A stretch of 64,000 nt of DNA from Hoplostethus atlanticus (lineage: Eukaryota; Chordata; Actinopteri; Trachichthyiformes; Trachichthyidae), in assembly GCA_034670405.1 (NCBI GenBank), contig JAXDDX010000038.1, forward strand, positions 3,347,501 through 3,411,500. The letters run 5' to 3'. The notes under the pieces are model-generated. The model was not told where the DNA came from. It made no database searches and was given only the letters and a program-made list of their open reading frames with translations. The position numbers were made by a program, and so were the translations under genes. Positions 1-28,100 of the stretch are shown here, in pieces. The stretch's first letter is position 1. Every line of letters begins with the position of its first letter.

Positions 1-95
1 TTTGTTGTAGGCAACAGTATCCCACAAGAGAAGGCCTTTTCAGGTTTTGGTTCGACGAGCAAAATCACCTTTCACCACAAACCACCACATCTTAC

Positions 96-206
96 CTCCG
101 AATCCTTTCTTTGATTGCGAATAAATTCGCCCCTGCTTTTGTTAGGCAGCATAGCTCTCTGTTTATTATTGACTGGTAATCCACCACCGTTCCCACCGAC
201 GTCCAT
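96..206 (-). CDS. strip1: STRIP1 first coding exon (partial gene, runs off left edge)
   Basis: Thirty-seven codons read on the minus strand from ATG at 204-206 to a GTAAG donor at 91-95. The peptide starts MDVGGNGGG, contains PVNNK and ends EFIRNQRKDSE. Human STRIP1 (FAM40A) has the same layout: a glycine-rich start, VNNKQ, then REFNRNQRKDSEG at the end of its N-terminal segment. STRIP1 is a core scaffold of the STRIPAK phosphatase/kinase complex that links PP2A, striatins and GCKIII kinases. The remaining exons lie at negative coordinates. Its position supports the call: in human 1p13 STRIP1 follows AHCYL1 on the same strand, as here. The call rests on a short exon plus synteny, so it is probable rather than certain. 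Confidence 0.8.
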
Positions 207-666
207 CTTTTTTTCGGTGAGGAATCCTCTCGCGAGAGTTGCCTGCAGAATGCCTAGCGTGTCGTGTCGTGGTCGTGACATGTTCGCCGTGAGGCTGCGG
301 CTTACAGACAGAAGTAGGCCATCGATCTATGCTCCAGGAAAATGTAACATAAGCATGAAGTTCATACTTGTGGCATGTGTATGTTTTGTGTGTACACACG
401 CAGATGCGCTCATCTGATTTTGCATCATAACCCTCATTTTGTGCGTGTCCCGTATGTTAGTCTCCGTGTCAATCAACTTGACAAACCCAAGTGATTCTGA
501 AAGGTTTGTTTGCATGAATGAATCGTTTACATTTGTATATTTCACTCTTCAGTAAAGGCTAACCAGGATACAACTGTCAAAGTACATTTGCTGCTTAAAT
601 GCTGAACTAGGGTAACAACTTGTTAAATGAGGTGAGATGACTCATTTTCAAATTAAAACAGTTAAG
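207..666. other. strip1 5' flank / ahcyl1-strip1 intergenic
   Basis: About 460 bases between the strip1 start codon and the most distal candidate ahcyl1 poly(A) signal. The part next to strip1 (207-320) is relatively CpG-rich, with CTCGCGAGAG at 228-237, a palindromic TCTCGCGAGA-like promoter motif found at many vertebrate TATA-less promoters. It probably holds the strip1 5' UTR and core promoter. Open frames here on either strand look like chance. Confidence 0.45.
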
Positions 667-672
667 TTTATT
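667..672 (-). terminator. Distal candidate poly(A) signal of ahcyl1
   Basis: TTTATT on the plus strand, i.e. AATAAA on the minus strand, about 3.06 kb downstream of the ahcyl1 stop. Use of this site would give a long 3' UTR, as in other vertebrate AHCYL1 mRNAs. A proximal AATAAA lies at 3478-3483. Only transcript ends can decide which is used. Confidence 0.35.
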
Positions 673-2433
673 AAAGGGATCTGTGCACATAAACTGACAG
701 AAAGCATATAAACAGAATTAAAAAGCATAGAAAGGTTTCCCATGAAAGTGAATGGCTGCTTTGTTGTGTTCAACCAAACTAAACCACTGGCAGATTGTGT
801 TGAAAATATATTATACATATTTTATTTTTAAATAACTGTCAAATAAAACTCATCATCCATCAAAAGTGTGCATCCATCAAATCACAGTGGTTTGCTTTTT
901 TATGTTTGATAAGAGTCAAACTGTTTGCTCCTGCAATAACACATTCATGTCAACGTAATAGAGTTGAAACTAGGGTAAAAATCATATTACTACTATTCAA
1001 AGCAAAAAAGATGAATTGATTATCAAAGGCATTTTATCATTGGTATTATGGAAAGACCACTGAATCATTTGACTGCATGACTTAGAAAAATGACAGGGAT
1101 GAAAAATCAACATTAAAATGAATGTAAAAAAGTACATTACTACAACAAAGGTGTAAAATATTTCTCACACTAATGTCTGAAATGGTTTCTTGTTAGCCAT
1201 TTTACAGTAATGCATATTTTAGTTTTGTAAAACACTGATTTATCAACTCACTCCCACTCTACAGGTAAAATGCCTTTGACAGAGAGGACGTTCATAAACA
1301 TGTTGCTGCATAGCAATTACTGTATATTGCAGCATAACAACCATGTTGGGCATTTCCATACTTGAAGAAAAAGACAGATGTGCATGTTGTGAATGTGGAG
1401 TAGTGAGTCACAAGGCACTCACTTGACAAGTAACCATGGTTACAATGCTCATATCTTGCTGCCAACAATGTTCTCACTCAAATGTCCTTGGCTGTAATGT
1501 CCATGAACTGTTGTGTAAAGATGAAATCACTTCACTTCATAGTAACATTCTGTAAGCTACTATTCAATAAACAACAAGTAAGTGACATACAGAGGTCAGC
1601 ACTTTCAGACAAAACTGAAATTACTGCACAGAGGGAATATATGAAATAACTAACTCTGGGGATGAAGTTCAGTCTTCTTGAAAGGTACTGCAATTGTATA
1701 TTGAGTGAATACCTGCAGAACATCTTTAAAAGGTACCAAGGTTCAGGACCCTCAGCAAGGACAGTCATTTAGACATCTGTATGGAGTAAGGTTGGGCCAC
1801 AGACCATCAGGACATCATAACGTGTCAGAAAGAGAGAGCAACTACTTCCACACTCACTATGTAGTCTGCAAAATACATTAAAGTTATGTATTTACCGATG
1901 TATTTACCAATTTTAGAAAGTATTACAACTGACTAGGGAGAAATAAATAAGGCATTACAATTTGTGGATTCAATAAGTATCTCTAAAATAGTGTTTGTGG
2001 CGTTGTCTACAATAAGATGAAAACGAGTGGTTACAAATGTGCAGAAAACAGAGGAAAAAAACATGGTAATGACACAAAAGCACAACATAACACAAAAGTT
2101 AAAAGGTAACACAACTGCCTTATCACATGTATTTCTAGCAAAGCATATCCATGTCTAAGCCTAGAACATTTGGGGATTCGAGTCCATTTCTATGTTGTTA
2201 AAATCATTAATAGGAAAATGTAAACTCCTAACACAAGATTTGAGTCCTGTCACATTTAAAAAGATAAAACTCAATGATGAGCATCTATAAATACCAGTAT
2301 CATATCGGGTCATTGTGATTGCTTAGGTATATGAACAGCATACAGTATGCATGTATCTAGGAGTAATTGTAAGAGTAGACATGGATATTAAGGTCTAACA
2401 GTGAAGATCTGGGCAAGAATCTATTTACATATA

Positions 2434-2747
2434 CAGGGCCTTGCAAAAGTATTCAAACCCCTTGAGTTTTTACACATTTTGTTGTGCTATTAAGTTATTT
2501 CACAACACATTTATTTGGGATTTTTTGCCTGACTTCTATGCAAAGCATTCTATTCTATCAAAGTGAAAACAAAATAGTTTAAATTAAAATAACAGAGAAA
2601 TCAAGTTTGCAGAAGTATTCAACCCCTTTTCTTTGTTCAGGGACTTAATGGGATCTTAGGGTGTAGGGTGGACTCTCCATCAGAATACTTTAATAATAAC
2701 AAAATGTGCAAAAAGTCAAGGGGTTTGAATATGTTTGGAAGGCCCTG
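2434..2747. mobile_element. Tc1/mariner-type MITE with long terminal inverted repeats
   Basis: A 314-bp non-autonomous element. The left end CAGGGCCTTGCAAAAGTATT and the reverse complement of the right end CAGGGCCTTCCAAACATATT match over most of about 50 bp. TA dinucleotides flank it at 2432-2433 and 2748-2749, the target duplication of Tc1/mariner elements. No transposase is encoded. It sits in the probable ahcyl1 3' UTR. Confidence 0.85.
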
Positions 2748-3477
2748 TAATTTCAAATATTTGAATGCCCTGAGGTGCATTTTGTAATCTTTCAGACACT
2801 CAAACAACCTCATAAACGGATACATCTCCTGCAAGATAAGAAAAGCAAAGGCTTCTCCTATTTTTTTCTGTACTGAAAGTTTCACTTCCTTTTTACCCGG
2901 GTCTACAGCATTAACGTGGATGACACTACTCAGGTAAATTCTTTGCAGTGAAAAAGCAATTTCTTCCATTCCTATGGGATGGAATGTATTCAATGATTGA
3001 GTGCAGCAACATCAAAGCAGAAATAAATTTAAGTGATCCTTTCCTTGCACAATCATTTGGCACAATATATTGACACAATTCAATATCTATCATATCTCTA
3101 AAATAATATAGAAGGGAGTAGGTGTGGAAACAGATGCACAAGAAAAACCTTAAGCCGACAGCAGAGTATAAGTGCTGTATTTATACTGGCTATTCATAAC
3201 CAGTTGGGTGCCATGCAGAGTTGTGTAGGAAGCAGCAAGTGAATCAAGAAAAGACTTGCTGTGGCTAATGAAATATAGCACTTCACAAAATATATGCATT
3301 TTGTGAAGAATCTATAAAATACAAAATATATAACTTCCTTTTGTCTTCTGGATAGGTCATTTCATGTATTGTCCAAGTGTAGTTGTGCTGAGGTGTGGTT
3401 CCCATACAGACTAATACCTGTGAATACCAAACAACAGGTTAAGTTGGGAAAGGCTTAAACAATAATTGCATGGTATC

Positions 3478-3483
3478 TTTATT
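3478..3483 (-). terminator. Proximal candidate poly(A) signal of ahcyl1
   Basis: AATAAA on the minus strand, about 250 bases after the ahcyl1 stop codon. It would give a short 3' UTR free of the MITE at 2434-2747. Confidence 0.4.
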
Positions 3484-3734
3484 GTATAAGTGGTGTCTTT
3501 TTCTATTATCAGTGGCACAGGCTAATGACAAGGAGCATTCAGATGACCGTTCTGCCTAGAAGGACCGCCAAGCATCTGGCGAAGTATTGTTTAGCACTGA
3601 GTCATTTTTGGCTGTCATGCATGCTTTTGCTATCCTTAAAATTCAGACTTTATTTTGAACACTTTAAGGATCTCTTGTACTGTATGTGTAATGATTGCTT
3701 GTTGACTAAATAATGTGAATTGCTGCGCTGCACA

Positions 3735-21809
<18,075 letters not shown>

Positions 21810-22200
21810 TTTGATGTTGGCCGTTTAGCGTTATCTGGCTAGAATTACAAGCGTTAAATGCGGCCAAAGCGCGTCTATTTGGATGGGTAGCGCCAGAAGC
21901 TAACGCTATCCTCGCGATGCTAGCTGGCTGTGGTCCTGCTGTGCACCAACGAGCAGAGGAGGGACTTTCTGAGTAAAGCTGGAAATTAAAAGCAACAATA
22001 AACTTAGTTGAGTGTGTATTGGAATCCGACAGAGCACTGCTGAATAACGCTGTCTGGTGTGCTGCGTTGCCTGCTATGGTCTTGCAGTTTGGCTTGCTGG
22101 CTCAGCTGTCACCTGGCTGAGTAGTGGGCGGAGAGTGACGACGCTCCTCTGTGGCTGTAGACAGAGGGGGCGTTTCTGTTTTACCTTGATCTGTCCAGGG
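21810..22200 (-). promoter_or_regulatory. ahcyl1 5' UTR and probable promoter
   Basis: CpG-bearing DNA just upstream of the ahcyl1 ATG. It includes a GC box GGGCGG at 22126-22131 followed by a CRE-like GTGACGACG. There is no TATA box at a suitable distance, as expected for a broadly expressed gene. The transcription start is not determined. Confidence 0.5.
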
Positions 22201-24150
22201 AAACGTGACTGAGAAGGACATGCTCTTTTTCAGCAACTATACACGTTCACACCCGGGAGCTGCCCGGTACAACCAGTTTTCCCAATGTTGTTCAACTGAG
22301 CTCAACAAGGGCACCCCTGCAGGATGTGTCGAGGGTGGGGAGAGCATTATTCATCACCCCACATACACGGTATAAAAGCTGTTTCAGAGATTCAAAATAG
22401 TGTACAGTCACAAGGCCGCTTCTCTGACCTCTAGACTATGACCACCCTAAAACTAACTCCTGACTCACAAATGTGCAGAGGAAAGTGACCTAGTGATCAA
22501 GACATCTCATAGTCTTGCAGATAGAACTGGTGTAAATTCAGGTGCATGACCAAAACGTTAGTGGAAACAATACAGGGTGAATTGGCATTGTTACTTATGT
22601 AAAATAACTTGCATTCCTTTGTGTGTGTGTGTATGAACATACAACAGCTTAGACATTACACACTCTGGTGCCTTGGGTGGTGGTGTGTGCACCCTACGTT
22701 TCGTATATAACCCGTATTAACACTAACAAGCCCAAGCTGCCATCAATAGGCAGCTGTTGTGAAATGAAATAGCTGAGCTTTCAAAATGTCCCCGTCTTTT
22801 CCTAGTCCCACTTTCTGTACAAACCGGAGTTGTTAGATTTTCAAAGTCCTGCAAGGACTTGCATTTCCTCCTTTCAGTTGTCAGCTTGTTGGCCATCTCT
22901 TAGACACCCAAAACCCATTTGCCTTTCTAATGTTAAACTATAAGACAAAGAGGAAGAGGTAGATAACAGCAGCAACCAGGTTGCCCAGCCAAATTTCTAC
23001 TTCCACATGTGAGAGCAACCTTTGAAGAAATTTAAACTTAAAAAAAAAAATAGTATTCTGCTACAACTGACATTTTCTAAAATAGGCTTGACATTTATTT
23101 TGACTGCTGCTTTTGTCAGACCAGGAGGTCAAAATATAAAGAAAGACTGCATCTCTAGATGCCCTTCAGTGTTTCCATGGCTACAGCAAAGAAGAAAAAT
23201 GTCTATCCAAGTCTGAAAAAGGACAGATCTGGTACATCACACCTCTCTGATCTTGCCAAACACATGTAGACACACACAAACCATGCAGCTGAGGTTGGGA
23301 TGCACAGATCATCTGCTGAAGTTTCATCAAGAACTTCATATTTCAGAGTCTAACTGTCGAGTTTGTCAACAGAACACTGATGAGACCCAATAACCTTGGC
23401 CTCTGTTTTCCTGAGTTTTATAATGTATGATGGTTATTACATCATACTTGCTCTATGATTATCTCAGCTGTTCCCTTCAAAACATCTGAGCATCTCTTTA
23501 TAGAAGAGGCTTTATTTCTGTACACCTGTAGTGCCTGTTGCTCCCCTACAAGTCAGAGAAATGACGGCCATGAAGGCTTATATTCAGGCTAGTATACAAA
23601 AGGCAGACTGAATAAATGTGACACTAAATCAATTTATAAACATTTTCTTATTATACATTTAAGAGACAATGCTTATTTAACTCACAAAATGTGGTTGACA
23701 TAAAAAAAACAATTAAACAGAATTACACAAGAACCTCCATTAAGTACAGTGTGGCATATAATTTCCCATCATGATCTTTTCAATGTCTTGCATGAAAATA
23801 AATAAACAGCTGTACGTAAAAGACGTAAAAGTAATAATCAGTGACATTTATAAAGCTTTATAAAGCACAATAGTGATTCAACCTATACCCAGTTCATGAA
23901 CGTTTTTACATTTGCTGTGTTGAGTAGTTGTTTCCTGGCACCAAAATGTGTTTCTTCTAAAGAGAAGAAAATATTTAAAATGTTGTTGATTGATCGTCGG
24001 CTTTGCAAACAGTAAAACAGCATTTCATGGGATTACTAAGAATGAAAGTAGCCCACAGACAGTAACCTACCAAGTTGCCTCATAATGAGCAGAGATCACC
24101 TTTGTTTGTCATCTTATCATCTCAATCATAAGCGTCCGTTGATTCTACAA
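22201..24150. other. Intergenic region between ahcyl1 and nfya
   Basis: No gene recognised. A TATA-like GGTATAAAAG lies near 22370 on the plus strand with no coding region behind it. Open frames are short. This gap separates the block resembling human 1p13 from the block resembling human 6p21. Confidence 0.45.
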
Positions 24151-24173
24151 GGAAGTTGTCAGGCTACACGTCA

Positions 24174-24179
24174 TTTATT
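24174..24179 (-). terminator. Candidate poly(A) signal of nfya
   Basis: AATAAA on the minus strand, about 960 bases beyond the nfya stop codon. Further AATAAA motifs occur nearer 23.5 kb, so the true 3' end is open. Confidence 0.3.
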
Positions 24180-25138
24180 AAGCGCATTTCACCCACGATA
24201 ATTTCCTTGTGCAGTGGCTAAACAACACCACACACCAAGGACAAAACGAGGGCACACTGCCAGAGACCCATTTTTGTACCAAAAGCAAATTTTGGCAGCA
24301 TCTGGCACACAGGAAGTGATGCATCTTATATTACCAGAAGCATCAACAGCAGTTTGTTTGAAATAAATAGAAGTTGGTAGTTTGCATGACCAACGATAGC
24401 CACCATGGCTGAACAAAGAAAGGCCACAACTGTCACAGTACGGGCCACACTGGTTACCTGATTGACAAGTGATCTCTGGGTAGTGAAGTGCATAAACACC
24501 ACAGCAATGACCAGGTAGCATCAAAGATGTTGGCAAAATAAAAATAAAAAACAAGAATCTCATGGATTACCACTTTAATTATTTATCTCATACTGCATGT
24601 GTAATTTATCTCTAGTCTTTTCTGGATGAGGGTTGAAAAAGTTGGAGATTCATATTACACAAAATGAGACATTTTAATAAAGACATTACCTCCAACATGA
24701 ATGATGCAATGACATTAAGGCACAAACAAAATGGAGCAACATTGTGATGTCATTCAAATTCAACACTGAGGTAATAATCAGCACAAAGTTTATGACCTGC
24801 CACTGACAGCAGAAGCTCATAAAAGGGAGACAGTACATCAATCACCTAAGAGAATCACTGAAAGTAAAAGGTTGACATACAGGACTACTATACAACTGAT
24901 GAACAGAGACTTTAGGGTTTGCCATAGAGGTTGTAAAGTTCATGTATATAAACTAAACAAAGATTCAAAAAGCTTTGAAAAATGCCACGGTGAAACAAGC
25001 TGAATTCAAACTATTATAAAAAGAACAAGACAAAAAATTAACCTTGTGTACAAAATGATGAGGTAGCATAAAAGGCAAAGCTCATCAACTCCAGGAAAAG
25101 GGTGGGACAAGTGATAACACAGCACAGGTTGAAAATGC

Positions 25139-28100
25139 TCATTCTAGAGATTGAGCAGAGTTGGGTGACCACTGAGAGTTAATTTTGAATTCTAGAATCT
25201 GCTCTTGTTTGAGGATATGTGGCACCTCCCTCCCCTGCATGCCCAATGCCATCATCTCATTTTCCTTTGGCGAGAGGAAGCGTCCACCATCCCCCCTCTT
25301 CCTCTTCATGGCATGGCGGTGCCTTGACTCATGAAGGTATTTCTGAGGGATGAGCCAAAAGCATTCTTAAATAAATATTCCCACACTAGTATAGTCACAC
25401 ACACCTCTCACTCTTACCTAGCGTCAATTTATTCCACATAGGTAGGGTTCTAGAACTCTACAGGGTTCTAGAACTCTACAGGTCACAGAGACCAACTGGA
25501 ATACCACGTGCACCTCCAACAAAAAGTGCATTGGCCTCACAGGCAACTAACCATTCTAGGTCATAGTAACAGGTTAATTTGTTTGTCCCCATTGAGTATG
25601 TTGTTTAGGATGTCTGTCTAGAATAGAGACCTCAGACACACACCTACATGCTGTCACCAAAGAAAATTACGTGGATCACACAGAGTAAAAATCTAGCCTT
25701 CCACTACTCTGAACTTTATCTTGAAAACAAAGGAACACCACCTCACACAATTTTATCACATATTCACTCACCCGTCTCTCTCTGGGGATTTTGCCCTCAG
25801 CCTCTAGCTTAGCACGGGCCTGTCGTCTCTTCAGGATGCGGTGATATTGCTTGGCATTGACATACAGAGGCTCTTCCTCCACCATCTCCGTCCCAGGCAG
25901 GGGTATCCGCTGCATGGAGGGCACGCTTCCACCACCTGGAACCATCTTATAAACATGCAAGTGTCAAACAAATGCATGAAAGTGCATATCCACACAAATA
26001 CTTGGACCCATCTCATTTTACTTACCATAACCATACCACCAGTGCTGACCATGTTACCTGGCAGAGTGACAGTGTTGCCGTTAGTGCCAGCCTGTACTAT
26101 CTGAGCGCCTGTCAGACTGGAGGTAGGGATGGTTATCATGCCTAATGGAGAAAGGGCATTTATGTAAGTCAGACGGCTTACTCTAGAACTGGAGGGTTTC
26201 TGTGGCTAATGGCTTAGAGCGGAGCAGGTTACCTTGCTGGAGAACAGTGCCATCAGCATTGACTGGCTGGTATACTATAGTCTGTCCATCTGCAGTCTGA
26301 GCCACCTGATGCCCTTGCAGTGCACTCTGCTGCTGACCCTGAAGAGCAAACAATATCCAGAAAAGAGAGCGAGAGAGACTAAGCCACAACATCTTAAGAA
26401 CTTTCTGACCATTTTTTGTATTACATGTTAAATATTAATGCTACAGTGACATGCTGTGTACTAAATAAAACCGGAGGATCCCAGAGATATAAGGCATTCC
26501 ATACCAGAAGCATTTCATAAATAAAATAAAATCATGGTTTTAAAGTCACCAATCCACCACAAATAGCCACCACTTATTTATGTATATTATGTAGCTCCTT
26601 TTCATACTCTTTTTAGATGAGATTTAAAGATCAACTTCACAGTCATTGTTGGTGTGTGTATGTTCATTGCACCTGGTTCTGTCCTGCTGTCACAGCAGTT
26701 TGGGGCTGCTGGATGATAATCTGTTGTGTCTGGCCCTGCTGACCCTGGACTTGAAGTGTCTGACTCCCCTGAATCTGGATCTGGCCCGGCTGCACCAGCT
26801 GGATCTGAATCAGAGGAGCAGTAATATCTGTCAAGACTTAAAATTAAGATGATGTTTATGAATCCATCAAGTGGACACTGGGTCAGAGCAGCAGCAAAGA
26901 ATAGGTTGCAAATAAAGATATAATAAATAAAAACTACTGATGATTAAAGACACAGCATCCTCACATGTTAATACAGGATCCCTATTGGCTAGAAAACATT
27001 AAGGAGCACTTGCATGTGTATGGATTAAGTCTAGTCCTAGACCAGTGGCCTCAAATTAACTTTTAAAGTCAAATCAGAGTTCACAGACGTGTTCCAAACT
27101 AGCCTTAAATTAGAGCTAGTTTTCACTATATTACATTTTGCAGGAAAATCTTATAGCAACTCATAGACAAAATAAGGAACTAAACCAATTCAACCAAAGG
27201 AACAGGTGTAAATAAAATTACTTTACAATTTCTATGATTGGTTGATTTTCATATCTCACTCCAGTTCAATTGAAGCACAAAATAGTTTAATGTTGAAGTC
27301 AATTTCAGTACTTTGAAAACCTCCTATATCAAAGTTTGAATAGTACTTGATTGCCGTAGTCTTGGACGACATGTCCAGAAGTAACTAAACCAAATTTAAG
27401 ACATTTAAGTCAATACAAAACACTTTTGTCCAGATTAAGGCTTATTCCTACCTTAATCTAAATTTGGTCCACGTAACCAAATCCATATCATCTGTACTAT
27501 CAAATGTTACCCATTGCAAGCAAAATGTTGTAAAATGTGGAAGGTTCTGCAGTTTCTGTTAGTATACTGTAGCTATACATAGGGCTGTCGCGGTAACCGC
27601 ATCACCGCGGTTGTGTCAAGGCACCCGCGGTTGTTAAAAAAAAAAAAAAAAAAAGTCCTGTATTTTGGAAGTTTTTTATTATTTGTTTTCCATTTCATTA
27701 TTAAATTAATCATATTCATGTGTATTTGGTGTAAAGTATTGTAACAACCCGGTTGAAATATGTGATGCTTACTGTTAGTTATGGCCAGTTATGGGAGATG
27801 TTATTAGCGGGTTCGTACCTCCCAACCGTTGGTTGCCCATCACCAGTCTTAGTGTGCTTAGTCTTCCTGTGATTGGTTGAGAGGCGGGGAGGCGGGTCAA
27901 GAGAGTTAGGTTGAGACACCTGTGTTGTGGTGGTACGCTCTGGCACTGGGTTTAAGAGTTTGGAGAGTTAAGTTATCGAGGTGAGCTGTTGTACGCCGCC
28001 GTTACGGCCAACGGTAACTAATAATCAGCTTAATAAATGCACTAGATTGCAAACTAACTGTTTCGTTTGTCTACTCAAAGTATCCGTCTTTGACGGGACG

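Larger units (their letters stand above)
673..3734 (-). other. ahcyl1 downstream region / probable long 3' UTR
   Basis: AT-rich DNA between the ahcyl1 stop and the distal AATAAA. No exon-like coding is visible; the longest frames (for example 2637-2993 minus) show no family resemblance and overlap a transposon. A Tc1-type MITE (2434-2747) is inserted. I read the stretch as 3' UTR plus spacer. Confidence 0.4.

Noticed and set aside
115..417. 100-codon plus-strand frame with a hydrophobic start
   Set aside because: It runs antisense over the strip1 first exon and its 5' UTR; the minus-strand exon has family similarity and a proper donor.
22365..22380. TATA-like GGTATAAAAG on the plus strand
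   Set aside because: No exon or donor with coding follows; an isolated TATA-like motif is expected by chance in AT-rich DNA.
26646..26852. Leu-rich plus-strand frame that looks like a membrane peptide
   Set aside because: Antisense shadow of the nfya Gln-rich exon 26673-26804; CAG/CTG complement gives Leu.
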